Of a stretch of DNA of 64,000 nt, positions 1 to 8,048 are shown piece by piece. Position 1 is the stretch's first letter. The number at the start of each line of letters is the position of its first letter. The translations under genes and the position numbers were made by a program. The notes below the pieces were generated by a model that was given only the letters and a program-made list of their open reading frames with translations, did not search any database and had not been told where the DNA came from. This stretch comes from Flavobacterium lotistagni (GTDB lineage: Bacteria > Bacteroidota > Bacteroidia > Flavobacteriales > Flavobacteriaceae): positions 1 to 64,000 of the forward strand of contig NZ_JAAJBU010000011.1 in NCBI RefSeq assembly GCF_011392125.1, given 5' to 3'.

Positions 1-52
1 CAATATGTCTATGAACGTTTCTTCTTCTTTCTTCGCTTTCATTCTCAAAGCG
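1..52 (-). other. Probable rRNA operon leader (5' part of an operon left of the window)
   Basis: Read on the minus strand, this segment follows two tandem promoters. It contains a small hairpin (CGCTTT at 34-39 pairing with AAAGCG at 47-52) and ends at the window edge with GTTCATAGACATATTG (16-1). From memory, a GTTCnTTGACATATTG-like box lies ahead of 16S rRNA in many Bacteroidota and resembles a boxA-type leader. A short open frame starts at 42 (MKAKKEE...), so a protein gene cannot be excluded, but the tandem promoters and the box favour rRNA. Confidence 0.5.
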
Positions 53-56
53 GGTG

Positions 57-86
57 CAAAAGTAAAGATTCTTTTTTCTTCTGCAA
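57..86 (-). promoter_or_regulatory. Bacteroidota promoter, proximal of a tandem pair
   Basis: On the minus strand there is TTG (86-84), a 19-nt spacer, then TACTTTTG (64-57), a perfect TAnnTTTG -7 box. Transcription would run left out of the window through the leader at 52-1. Confidence 0.6.
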
Positions 87-170
87 GGGTTTTTTGAAAA
101 TATTTTTTATTTTATTTTCTCTAACCTCTTTATCAGTATTTTACAAGAACCTTCCCCGCAAACCGGGCTG

Positions 171-202
171 CAAAGATAAAAACTCTTTTTACTTTATAGC
201 AA
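171..202 (-). promoter_or_regulatory. Bacteroidota promoter, distal of a tandem pair
   Basis: On the minus strand there is TTG (202-200), a 21-nt spacer, then TATCTTTG (178-171). The bases after both -7 boxes are alike (GCACCCGC and GCAGCCCG), so the pair looks like a duplication. Two promoters in series are typical of rRNA operons. Confidence 0.55.
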
Positions 203-309
203 ATCTTTTACAATCTTTTTTTCATAAAGTTGATAACTCCCTGCAGCAGAATTTGTTGTTGAGAAAGTATGTCTTATCTGTGCGAAAAAGTGGTGGTTTA
301 CTCAAGGCC
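203..309. other. Gene-free intergenic spacer
   Basis: AT-rich sequence between the tandem promoters and the dispersed repeat at 310-385. I see no gene, RNA or hairpin here. The plus-strand open frame 94-315 crosses the two minus-strand promoters and has no family features, so it is not called as a gene. Confidence 0.4.
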
Positions 310-385
310 GCGTGAGGGATAGCAGCGGAAAGCCCGCAGCCAAAGCGAGGACTTGCAGCGAATAGCCCGACCCAAAGGGGCACGC
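310..385 (+). repeat. Dispersed intergenic repeat, family A copy 1
   Basis: Begins GCGTGAGGGATAGCAGCGG and ends AGCCCGACCCAAAGGGGCACGC. The outer ends GCGTG and CACGC are complementary, so the element can fold. Related copies lie at 28705, 31673, 32442 (reversed) and 38526. It lies just beyond the 3' end of the T9SS gene at 402. Confidence 0.6.
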
Positions 386-401
386 TATAAAAAGTAATAC
401 A

Positions 402-2450
402 TTACTGCTTAATAACTTTGAACGTTTTTACAGCATGATTTGCAGACAATTTTACCAAATAAATTCCCGCGGCCATGCCTGACATATCGACTTCGACCGT
501 TTTTGAAGCAAAGTTTTTTTGAAGGATTCGTTCACCTAAAGCGTTGGTAATCTCTAGTTGGCTGATTTCGGCGGCACTAATGATTTTCAAAATGTCTGTT
601 ACCGGATTCGGAAAAGATTGAAAAGTATCGATTTCGAACGATTCGTTAGCCAAATTACTGCAAGTAACAGAAACGGATTGGAAACAAGAAACGCCTAATG
701 CATTGGTCAGCGTAAAGTTGACACTTTGTCCGGGTTGCACCTCTAAAATTTCATAGCTAGAAATGTTGGTTGTACCCGTCACGACAGGCCCGTTATCGAT
801 GGAATATGCATACTCATAGCTTGTAACACCCACAATATTGGCCCAATCAATTCGAACCGAATTTGGGAAGATAACCCCACTTGGATCACAAAACATGGTG
901 GTGCTTACGGACGGATTTACGGTAATAGTACCAGACAAAGAATCGCTTCCACAAGGCCCGACTGCTACCGCTGAATAGGGAAAGGTTCCTGACACGGCTG
1001 GCGTTCCAGAAATGGTCAGAACTCCCGCACTATAAGCTCCCGAAACGCCTGCAGGCAAATTTATTACCATGGCGTCTTGGGCATTAAAAGCACCTATATT
1101 ATAAACTATAGGCGTTATGGGAGTGTTTTCGCAAACTGTTTGGTTGGCTGTATTAGGTGCTGAAGCTAATACTATTGTTGGGGTTGTGGATACCGCGACA
1201 TTTCTAGTTGCAATCCTGTCTGAGCAACCTCCGGAGCCAGATATAGTATATGAAATTGTACACACTCCAGCTGAATTACCGAGAATAAATCCAGTAGAAT
1301 CAACCATGGCTACAGCATTATTAGAAGAACTCCAAGTTCCTCCCGGCGGATCGGCTGTAAATATTGTCCATGATCCTACACAAATACCTTGAAAACCTTG
1401 AAGACTTGGTTGTTCTGGCTGCGCATTCACCGTCACCATTCTCGTAGCTATTGCATCAGGGCAGGGCGCAATTCCAACAACTGTGTATGTCATGATAGCT
1501 GTACCAGCCGAAACACCTGTTATTACACCAGTTGTAGGATTCACGGTAGCTATGGCATTATTTGAACTAGACCAAGTTCCACCTATCTCAGTCGAAGTAA
1601 ATGAGGTAGTGCTGCCGACACAAATATTTTGATTTCCGGTTAGAATACCAGCTTCCGGACATGGCACTACCGACTGGCAACTGACTCCCGTAGTAAAACA
1701 ACTTCCCACTGGACCTGATGGAGTTACGTATAGATTCACTAAATCAGTTTCAAGTACATTGTTGACCGTAAAAGCTAATACATTACCTGTCGCACCAAAA
1801 ACGAATGAACCACCGTTGATAGTATATACGATGGCATAAGTAGTAGCTCCAGAAACCGCATTCCAGCTAAACGTTCTGCTATTATTTGCCCAGCTACCAC
1901 AATCAATTGTCGGGGAAAGCAACGGATTAATTGTAATTGTTCGTGTGGCCGTACAACCTCCTAAATTCATATAAGTAATTGTGCAAGTGCCCGCAGATAC
2001 ACCTGTAACTAATCCTGTGTTGTCAACCGTCGCAATAGCTGTATTGGATGATTGCCAAGGAGTATTTGGGTGAGGAAATAACGAACCGTTTAATTGAAAG
2101 ACTCCTCCGGCACAAGTTGAATAATTTCCAGAAGGGCTACTAATAGTGGGATAAGTGGAAACATAAACGTTTTGCGCATAACTATTTCCCAAATTATCGT
2201 TATAGGTAATAGTGGTTGCGCCGAGTGCCCCTGTTGCAGTAACCAAACCCGAGTTATTTACTGTTGCTATCGCCGTATTTGATGATGTCCATGGATTGAC
2301 TGAAGCTGGTGTGCCGCTACCGGTTAATTGTGTGGTTAATGGACCCGGCAGACAAATGCTGAAATTACCTGTGATTCCGTTTGGGTTGATGGCTTGCGCT
2401 AGGTTGAAACAAGTAAAAACAAGAACGATTGTTAGGCAAAGTTTTCTCAT
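402..2450 (-). CDS. Secreted Ig-like (Big2) repeat protein with T9SS type A sorting domain
   Basis: A 682-residue secreted protein, probably surface-exposed or released through the type IX secretion system. The start at 2450 is chosen because it directly precedes a signal peptide (MRKLCLTIVLVFTCFNLAQA); the frame stays open 16 codons further upstream. The body carries at least four repeats of the bacterial Ig-like 2 type, marked by W-x-SSN-x-AIATV and TGLVTGVSAGT-like strings, separated by Cys-containing stretches. The last about 75 residues (FQSFPNPVTD...GIYLVKL...KTFKVIKQ) are a typical Por secretion tail. A likely role is adhesion or matrix binding, but nothing in the sequence names a ligand. 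Confidence 0.9.
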   Translation of the reverse strand: MRKLCLTIVLVFTCFNLAQAINPNGITGNFSICLPGPLTTQLTGSGTPASVNPWTSSNTAIATVNNSGLVTATGALGATTITYNDNLGNSYAQNVYVSTYPTISSPSGNYSTCAGGVFQLNGSLFPHPNTPWQSSNTAIATVDNTGLVTGVSAGTCTITYMNLGGCTATRTITINPLLSPTIDCGSWANNSRTFSWNAVSGATTYAIVYTINGGSFVFGATGNVLAFTVNNVLETDLVNLYVTPSGPVGSCFTTGVSCQSVVPCPEAGILTGNQNICVGSTTSFTSTEIGGTWSSSNNAIATVNPTTGVITGVSAGTAIMTYTVVGIAPCPDAIATRMVTVNAQPEQPSLQGFQGICVGSWTIFTADPPGGTWSSSNNAVAMVDSTGFILGNSAGVCTISYTISGSGGCSDRIATRNVAVSTTPTIVLASAPNTANQTVCENTPITPIVYNIGAFNAQDAMVINLPAGVSGAYSAGVLTISGTPAVSGTFPYSAVAVGPCGSDSLSGTITVNPSVSTTMFCDPSGVIFPNSVRIDWANIVGVTSYEYAYSIDNGPVVTGTTNISSYEILEVQPGQSVNFTLTNALGVSCFQSVSVTCSNLANESFEIDTFQSFPNPVTDILKIISAAEISQLEITNALGERILQKNFASKTVEVDMSGMAAGIYLVKLSANHAVKTFKVIKQ

Positions 2451-2523
2451 AAAAAAGTTTGATACCGCGTAAAAATATATATTTTTATTTGGTAACAAAC
2501 TCTATTTCAGAATAAAATTCAGA

Positions 2524-3198
2524 TTACTTGTTGACTTGTTTGGCTTTTTCTTCCCAATAATCTGATAGCTTATCGTAATCAATTGGAATTGCAGCTTCCT
2601 GTTTTACTAATCTGCCGTGGTCAAACGCGCGGACTAAAATGGTTTCAATCAGGAAATCTTCGTTGTCTTCGTATGGATTGTACTTTCGTTTAAGGCTAAT
2701 ATCAAAAGCGTTGGCAGTGGCATTAGACCAGAAAGCTTTCCAACCGCTTTTGTAATCTTTAATAAGTTCATAAGTTGTAAAGCCGGTTTGGCGATTGATT
2801 AATTTTACTAAAATCTGACCTTGTTTTCTGGAAAGCTTTTTGAGTTTCGGTTCAAACTCGTTCTGCATATAATCTTCAACAATCTTGAAATACTTTCTTT
2901 TCTCGCGGTTGGTTTTCAGCGCATTCATATTTTTATTGAGTACCGTCAACCTATCTGCTGCTACTTTAGCGTACGGATAAACTTTATAAACCCGATTGCG
3001 CAACAGTAAAAATTGCTTGCGGCTTTCGGCATCGGTATAATTGCGGTAAACAGTAATTTCTTCTAATTGGATGGGTTCGGAAATCGTATCGGTGTCTTTT
3101 AATACGTAACCCATTTTGGTGGTATCTTGCTCTATAATCTGAGCTTGTAGTGGCAATAAAAATAAAAAAAAGCTAAGGGTGAAAAAACTAAACTTCAT
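2524..3198 (-). CDS. DUF4294 domain-containing exported protein
   Basis: A 224-residue protein from a family seen in Bacteroidota with no established function. The start at 3198 gives a clear signal peptide (MKFSFFTLSFFLFLLPLQAQ); an ATG seven codons upstream would put charged residues before it. The mature part is rich in Lys, Arg and Tyr, with the family segment from about residue 50 (RNYTDAESRKQFLLLRNRVYKVYPYAK) to 190, and no catalytic signature that I can identify. It lies 73 bp downstream of the T9SS gene start and diverges from the M42 peptidase. The family assignment comes from recognising the sequence pattern. Confidence 0.8.
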   Translation of the reverse strand: MKFSFFTLSFFLFLLPLQAQIIEQDTTKMGYVLKDTDTISEPIQLEEITVYRNYTDAESRKQFLLLRNRVYKVYPYAKVAADRLTVLNKNMNALKTNREKRKYFKIVEDYMQNEFEPKLKKLSRKQGQILVKLINRQTGFTTYELIKDYKSGWKAFWSNATANAFDISLKRKYNPYEDNEDFLIETILVRAFDHGRLVKQEAAIPIDYDKLSDYWEEKAKQVNK

Positions 3199-3286
3199 AG
3201 CAGAAAATTTACGATTCAAAATTAATCATTAATTGCCAACTATAGTGCCAAATTTATAAATTAGCCAAAATTTGAAAACCATCAAC

Positions 3287-4375
3287 ATGAGTACAAAATC
3301 GATCTTAAAGAAATCATCAATCACGTTTTTAGAACAATACCTCAATAACGCCTCACCTACCGGACACGAAGTAGAAGGCCAGAAAATCTGGATGAACTAT
3401 CTCAAACCCTACGTAGACACTTTCATCACCGATACCTACGGAAGCGCAGTGGCAGTCATTAACCCAAATGCAAAATACCGTGTCGTTATCGAAGGCCATG
3501 CTGACGAAATTTCGTGGTACGTTAATTATATTACTGATAATGGACTAATCTATGTAATCAGAAATGGTGGTTCCGATCATCAAATTGCACCTTCCAAACG
3601 CGTGAACATTCACACCAAAAACGGCATCGTCAAAGGCGTTTTCGGTTGGCCGGCCATTCATACCAGAAACCGCGGTAAGGAAGAATCTGCCAGCTTGCAC
3701 AACATTTTTATCGATTGCGGTTGCAGTACCAAAGCCGAAGTCGAAAAACTCGGTGTTCACGTTGGCTGTGTCATCACTTACCCAGACGAATTCATGATTT
3801 TGAACGAAAATAAATTTGTTTGCCGCGCCATAGACAATCGCATGGGCGGATTCATGATTGCCGAAGTAGCGCGCCTGCTGCACGAGAACAAAAAGAAACT
3901 GCCTTTCGGATTATACATCACCAATTCGGTTCAGGAAGAAATCGGGTTGCGCGGTGCCGAAATGATCACCAATACCATCAAACCTAACGTGGCGATTGTG
4001 ACCGATGTTTGCCACGACACTACTACCCCAATGATCGAAAAGAAAATCGAAGGCGACCTGCAAATGGGCAAAGGCCCGGTGATTGCCTATGCGCCAGCTG
4101 TTCAAAATAAATTGCGCGAACTCATTGTCGATACGGCCGAGAAAAACAAAATCCCTTTCCAGCGTCACGCGACTTCAAGAGCTACCGGAACCGATACTGA
4201 TGCGTTTGCTTATAGTAATGGTGGCGTAGCTTCGGCGCTGATTTCTTTACCATTGCGCTACATGCACACGACGGTTGAAATGGTGCATAAAGAAGATGTC
4301 GAGAACGTGATCAAACTGATTTACGAAACCTTATTGAATATTAAGAACGAAGACGATTTTTCGTATTTCAAATAA
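3287..4375 (+). CDS. M42 family metallopeptidase (glutamyl/tetrahedral aminopeptidase type)
   Basis: A 362-residue cytosolic metallo-aminopeptidase expected to remove N-terminal residues from peptides as a large oligomer. M42 features are visible in order: the metal-ligand His in IEGHADEISW, the bridging Asp in CRAIDNRMGGF, the catalytic Glu pair in VQEEIGLRGA, an Asp ligand in VTDVCHDTT, and the final His ligand in RYMHTTVEMVH. The ATG at 3287 is preferred over the in-frame TTG at 3272 because family proteins start near this point. It is monocistronic: divergent from DUF4294, and followed by a family B repeat and a bidirectional terminator. Confidence 0.9.
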   Translation: MSTKSILKKSSITFLEQYLNNASPTGHEVEGQKIWMNYLKPYVDTFITDTYGSAVAVINPNAKYRVVIEGHADEISWYVNYITDNGLIYVIRNGGSDHQIAPSKRVNIHTKNGIVKGVFGWPAIHTRNRGKEESASLHNIFIDCGCSTKAEVEKLGVHVGCVITYPDEFMILNENKFVCRAIDNRMGGFMIAEVARLLHENKKKLPFGLYITNSVQEEIGLRGAEMITNTIKPNVAIVTDVCHDTTTPMIEKKIEGDLQMGKGPVIAYAPAVQNKLRELIVDTAEKNKIPFQRHATSRATGTDTDAFAYSNGGVASALISLPLRYMHTTVEMVHKEDVENVIKLIYETLLNIKNEDDFSYFK

Positions 4376-4382
4376 GAATTTT

Positions 4383-4480
4383 TAGAAGCTTTTTCCTGCT
4401 GTCCGCTATATCTTTTCAAACCTTCGAGGTTTTGGCAACCTAGAAGGTTTAAAAAGGATGCCGCTGCCATCAGGGCTATG
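4383..4480 (+). repeat. Dispersed intergenic repeat, family B copy 1
   Basis: Begins TAGAAGCTTTTTCCTGCTG, has an internal stem (AAACCTTC...GAAGGTTT), and ends AAAAAGGATGCCGCTGCCATCAGGGCTA. A second copy in the same orientation lies at 40426-40504. Both directly follow plus-strand genes. Confidence 0.6.
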
Positions 4481-4494
4481 AAAATTAGTGCAAC

Positions 4495-4528
4495 AAAAAA
4501 GCATCACGGTTATCATGATGCTTTTTTT
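4495..4528. terminator. Bidirectional rho-independent terminator
   Basis: The stem AAAAAAGCATCA / TGATGCTTTTTT has a 9-nt loop, with runs of A on the left and T on the right. It can stop the M42 gene from the left and the small secreted protein gene from the right. Confidence 0.75.
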
Positions 4529-4548
4529 GTGAAAGAATTGTTGCTTTA

Positions 4549-5064
4549 TTACAAATTCACTTGGGTTTGTTTATTGTTTTTGGCGTTGATAACCTCAAAA
4601 TCTAGAGGTTGGTATACGCTAGTTTGATTGTTATCGATAATTGCATTTCCTTCGGCAATTTGATCTTCGATAGTTCTGTCTAAATACAACGGACGGATTT
4701 CGTTTTCAGGTGCACTATCAATGATTTGGTTGTTTTCAATAATCTGACTTTCAGTAGTTTCACCTTGATAAAAACGAACGCCTTCGTCTACAATATTACT
4801 TTCAATAATTTGGTTGTCTTGAGCGATTACTTCTTCAATACTTTTACTGTAAGAGTTATTGATGACTACCGCTGGATTGAATATCATTTGGTCTTCTACA
4901 GGCGCAAAGTTCCTTTTATCCAAACCAAATTCATTGGTAACAAAAAGATCATTTTGCTCGATATCTGCTGTAAAAGAAGCTACATTTTCAGTAGTAGTAA
5001 AAGTTTTGGCTTCAGTTTGATTTAAAACTAAAAGCGTTGCGATTAAAAGAATAGTTGTTTTCAT
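4549..5064 (-). CDS. Small exported protein with three degenerate acidic repeats, unknown function
   Basis: A 171-residue protein that I do not recognise. The start at 5064 gives a signal peptide (MKTTILLIATLLVLNQTEA); the frame extends 22 codons further upstream without support. The mature protein is acidic and rich in Asn, Gln and Ile. It contains three related segments about 28 residues apart: IEEVIAQDNQIIESN (76-90), ESQIIENNQIIDS (105-117) and IEDQIAEGNAIIDNN (132-146). It has no Cys and no C-terminal sorting domain. A TATCTTTG -7 box lies at 5117-5110. It may be a small periplasmic or envelope protein, but function is not inferable. Confidence 0.7.
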   Translation of the reverse strand: MKTTILLIATLLVLNQTEAKTFTTTENVASFTADIEQNDLFVTNEFGLDKRNFAPVEDQMIFNPAVVINNSYSKSIEEVIAQDNQIIESNIVDEGVRFYQGETTESQIIENNQIIDSAPENEIRPLYLDRTIEDQIAEGNAIIDNNQTSVYQPLDFEVINAKNNKQTQVNL

Positions 5065-5109
5065 GATTTGATTTTTTATTGATGATGATGTTTCTATTAA
5101 TTTCCTATA

Positions 5110-5117
5110 CAAAGATA
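5110..5117 (-). promoter_or_regulatory. -7 promoter box of the small repeat protein gene
   Basis: TATCTTTG on the minus strand matches TAnnTTTG exactly. No TTG lies at the usual 19-21 nt upstream. The predicted start is about 5103, leaving a leader of about 40 nt. Confidence 0.4.
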
Positions 5118-5198
5118 AGGTCAAAAACAAATACCTTGTTTTGCATAGTACTTAATTTTAACTAAATATTAACATTTAAAAGTATCTAGAAAAACATC

Positions 5199-5235
5199 AA
5201 AAAAGAAAGCCAGCGGTTGGTTTCACTGGCTTTCT
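5199..5235 (-). terminator. Rho-independent terminator of the ankyrin gene
   Basis: On the minus strand AGAAAGCCAG (5235-5226) pairs with CTGGCTTTCT (5213-5204), followed by a T run. It lies 5 bp beyond the ankyrin stop codon. Confidence 0.75.
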
Positions 5236-5240
5236 ATATA

Positions 5241-5612
5241 TTAGGCTTGCTTCAAAATGGCTGCCGCGTCTGTGGCTATCGATAGCTCGGCATATTTCAA
5301 AGCCGTAAATCCTTTCTCGTCTTTTACCCTAGCATCGGCACCGTGAGCCAATAAGTATTTAATGATTTCTGTTTTATTATATCGCGCAGCAACCATGAGC
5401 GGAGTCATTCCGTATGACTTTTCATTAACATCTGCGCCATATTCGACCATTTTTTTTACTAAATCGAATTCTCCTTTTTGAATGGCAACGCATAACGGTG
5501 TACTCTTACCGTAAGGAACCGAACTACTTTGTTGAGCCAAAACTGTGGTGGCTGTCATTGGTGTAGTAAAACTTGCCAACACCAAACCTAAATAAATGAT
5601 TGATTTTTTCAT
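5241..5612 (-). CDS. Exported ankyrin repeat protein
   Basis: A 123-residue protein with a signal peptide (MKKSIIYLGLVLASFTTPMTATTVLAQ) and about three ankyrin repeats: STPLCVAIQKGEFDLVKKMVEYGADVNEK, the YGMTPLMVAARYNKTEIIKYLLAHGADA repeat, and a final one from KDEKGFTALKYAELS. Ankyrin repeats bind proteins. In secreted bacterial proteins next to peroxide-defence genes they have been linked to catalase function, but katG here is 14 kb away, so that link is not supported. The gene stands alone with its own terminator. Confidence 0.85.
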   Translation of the reverse strand: MKKSIIYLGLVLASFTTPMTATTVLAQQSSSVPYGKSTPLCVAIQKGEFDLVKKMVEYGADVNEKSYGMTPLMVAARYNKTEIIKYLLAHGADARVKDEKGFTALKYAELSIATDAAAILKQA

Positions 5613-5752
5613 GATTCTTTGATTTAATTGATGATTATCGCCAATAGACTTTCATCGCAAAAAATCGTTACTGGAATCTTTTCTATTTAACATTTATTTA
5701 AAAAAAGAAAGCCCACAACAAATGCAGGCCTAGATCTTTATTTCACGAAGAA

Positions 5753-6703
5753 CTATATCGTTTCTAAATACGCGTTCACATTGTTTTCAATCCGCCTGTG
5801 AATTTCGCTAATGTCTGCCTTAACAAATTTTTCCCCGATAATATTTTCATACAGCTCGATGTATCGCTCTGAAACCGAATCAATATAATCGTCGGTCATT
5901 TCTGGAACCACTTGCCCTTCTTTGCCTTGAAAACCATTCTCAATTAGCCACCGACGAACAAATTCTTTCGACAGTTGTTTCTGCTCCTCACCTCTTCCCT
6001 GTCGTTGCTGGTATCCTTCCGAGTAAAAATAGCGCGAAGAATCTGGCGTGTGAATTTCATCAATCAAGACAATTTTACCTTCCTTGGTTTTGCCGAACTC
6101 ATATTTAGTATCCACCAAAATCAATCCTCTTTCGGCGGCAATCTGAGTTCCTCTTTCGAATAAGGCCCGAGTGTAATGCTCCAAAACCAAATAGTCAGCT
6201 TCAGCAACGATGCCCTTGGCTAAGATAGCTTCACGTGAAATGTCTTCATCATGCTCGCCATTATCCGCTTTAGTAGTTGGAGTAATAATTGGCTCGGGCA
6301 AACGGTCGTTTTCTTTCAAACCTTCTGGCAGCGAGACACCACAAAGTGATCTTATTCCGGCGGCATATTCTCTAGCTGCATGTCCTGACAAATAACCCCG
6401 AATCACCATCTCAACTTTAAAAGGTTCGCACAAATGGCCCACCGCCACATTCGGATCTGGTGTAGCTATCAACCAATTTGGAACAATATCTTGAGTAAGT
6501 TCCATGAATTTGGTAGCAATCTGATTTAGAATTTGCCCTTTGTATGGAATGCCTTTGGGCAAAACTACATCAAACGCCGAGAGCCTATCGGTGGCAATCA
6601 TCACCAAATAATGCTCGTCAATATTATAAACTTCGCGTACTTTTCCGCGATAAACCGAACGTTGATTGGGAAAATTAAAATTTGTAGTGGTAATCGTATT
6701 CAT
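5753..6703 (-). CDS. purC: Phosphoribosylaminoimidazole-succinocarboxamide synthase
   Basis: A 316-residue cytosolic enzyme of purine synthesis that joins CAIR and aspartate using ATP to form SAICAR. SAICAR synthetase features are present: [11 protein letters not shown] near the N terminus (phosphate-binding lysines), [16 protein letters not shown], the [15 protein letters not shown] block, and LVDTKYEFG followed by [13 protein letters not shown]. The length fits the longer PurC form. The start at 6703 ([14 protein letters not shown]) is preferred to the frame's upstream end at 6733 because a perfect promoter lies at 6760-6731 and its start site (about 6724) falls between them. It is not clustered with other pur genes. 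Confidence 0.95.
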   Translation of the reverse strand: MNTITTTNFNFPNQRSVYRGKVREVYNIDEHYLVMIATDRLSAFDVVLPKGIPYKGQILNQIATKFMELTQDIVPNWLIATPDPNVAVGHLCEPFKVEMVIRGYLSGHAAREYAAGIRSLCGVSLPEGLKENDRLPEPIITPTTKADNGEHDEDISREAILAKGIVAEADYLVLEHYTRALFERGTQIAAERGLILVDTKYEFGKTKEGKIVLIDEIHTPDSSRYFYSEGYQQRQGRGEEQKQLSKEFVRRWLIENGFQGKEGQVVPEMTDDYIDSVSERYIELYENIIGEKFVKADISEIHRRIENNVNAYLETI

Positions 6704-6730
6704 TTTAATTGTGTTGTTGTTGGAGTGCCA

Positions 6731-6760
6731 CAAAAGTATACAGTTCTATTGGTTGTGCAA
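6731..6760 (-). promoter_or_regulatory. purC promoter
   Basis: On the minus strand TTG (6760-6758), a 19-nt spacer and TACTTTTG (6738-6731) make a full consensus Bacteroidota promoter. The predicted start is near 6724, about 20 nt ahead of the purC ATG. Confidence 0.75.
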
Positions 6761-6992
6761 AACAATAAATAGAATTAAAACCATATGCGAAATGTCTGGA
6801 TAGAAAAATAAACTTGAATTAGATCAAGAGTTATTCATACACAGATTAAAGAAAATTACTCTTATTTATTTGGTACTTCGTTGTTATATTCATTGAAAAA
6901 AAATAACAATCAAATTGGTTTTGGCATCAGTAGCTAGGCAATTGATAAAGTAAAGTTCAATTCCGCAATGGGCTGCTTTTGTTTATTCAAGT

Positions 6993-7943
6993 TTAATCTT
7001 GGTTTTCGATTTGTTTGTAGGCATCGATGACTTTCTTCACCAATCGGTGGCGAACAATGTCTTTGTCATCAAGGTAAATGATGCCGATGCCTTCTATGTC
7101 TTTCAAGACCAATAAAGCTTCTTTCAAACCTGAGATGGTTCTTCTTGGTAAATCGACTTGGCCCGGATCGCCGGTAATCATGAACTTGGCATTTTTTCCC
7201 ATTCGGGTCAGGAACATTTTCATCTGCGAATGCGTCGTGTTTTGGGCTTCATCGAGAATTACGAAAGCGTTGTCTAGTGTTCGTCCGCGCATGAAAGCCA
7301 ACGGTGCAATCTGAATGATACCTTTCAGAATGTAATCCTCCAAAGATTGTGGCGGAATCATATCCCGAAGCGCATCATACAAAGGCTGCATATACGGATC
7401 GAGTTTCTCTTTCATATCGCCCGGTAGAAAGCCCAAGTTCTCGCCTGCTTCAACTGCCGGACGGGTTAAAATAATCCGCTTTACTTCTTTATCTTTAAGC
7501 GCCTTAACTGCCAGTGCAACTCCTGTGTAGGTTTTTCCTGTTCCTGCTGGACCAACTGCGAAAACCATATCGTTTTTGTTGATCGTATCCACAAGCAATT
7601 GTTGGTTGGGAGTCATCGCTTTGATGATTTTTCCGCCAATACCGTGTACTAAGATTTTTTCATGGTCAGGCATGCGTTGTTCGTCTTGCGAATTGCTTTG
7701 GATAACGCGCTCAATCACATTGTCGTCAATGCGATTATAACGTGAGAAATGTTGCATGAGCCGATTGAAACGAACTTCGAATTCGTCGAGCACTTCCTTC
7801 TCGCCGAAAGCCTTAAGTGTAGTGCCGCGAGCGACGATTTTGAGTTTGGGATAGTATTTTTTAATGGTTTCAAGATGAGCATCTTGTGCGCCCCAGAATT
7901 CTTTTGGTGCAATGTCGTCGAGTTCGATAATTCTTTCGTTCAA
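6993..7943 (-). CDS. phoH: PhoH family ATPase (YbeZ-like)
   Basis: A 316-residue cytosolic P-loop ATPase. An N-terminal region of about 110 residues carries a KH-like segment (KLKIVARGTTLKAFG). The PhoH domain follows, with Walker A GPAGTGKT, the ILTRPAVEAGENLGFLPGD signature, Walker B FVILDEAQN and TGDPGQVDLPRRT. YbeZ-type PhoH proteins work with the endoribonuclease YbeY in ribosome quality control and RNA handling; ybeY is not in this window. It diverges from the SAM hydrolase gene with about 100 bp between starts. The 230 bp beyond its stop, to purC, hold no clear gene or terminator. Confidence 0.93.
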   Translation of the reverse strand: MNERIIELDDIAPKEFWGAQDAHLETIKKYYPKLKIVARGTTLKAFGEKEVLDEFEVRFNRLMQHFSRYNRIDDNVIERVIQSNSQDEQRMPDHEKILVHGIGGKIIKAMTPNQQLLVDTINKNDMVFAVGPAGTGKTYTGVALAVKALKDKEVKRIILTRPAVEAGENLGFLPGDMKEKLDPYMQPLYDALRDMIPPQSLEDYILKGIIQIAPLAFMRGRTLDNAFVILDEAQNTTHSQMKMFLTRMGKNAKFMITGDPGQVDLPRRTISGLKEALLVLKDIEGIGIIYLDDKDIVRHRLVKKVIDAYKQIENQD

Positions 7944-7984
7944 AAGGAAGTCGTTTTAAATTAAAAATTTGTGGCTAGAATTAC

Positions 7985-7992
7985 TAGCTTTG
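7985..7992 (+). promoter_or_regulatory. -7 promoter box of the SAM hydrolase gene
   Basis: TAGCTTTG matches TAnnTTTG. No TTG lies at the expected distance upstream, so the promoter is weak or depends on an activator. The leader to the ATG at 8049 would be about 50 nt. Confidence 0.4.
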
Positions 7993-8048
7993 CAACCAAA
8001 TTTAATAAGTTTTTCAGTTCGGTTGCTTTTTTATTTATAAACAATTTT

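Noticed and set aside
94..315. 73-codon plus-strand open frame near the left edge
   Set aside because: It crosses two consensus minus-strand promoters and has no recognisable domain. The open frame is best explained by AT-rich promoter DNA.
5704..5740. Possible terminator of purC (AAAGCCC...GGCCT)
   Set aside because: The stem is only about four pairs with a mismatch and a long loop. The T run on the minus strand is present, but the hairpin is too weak to call.
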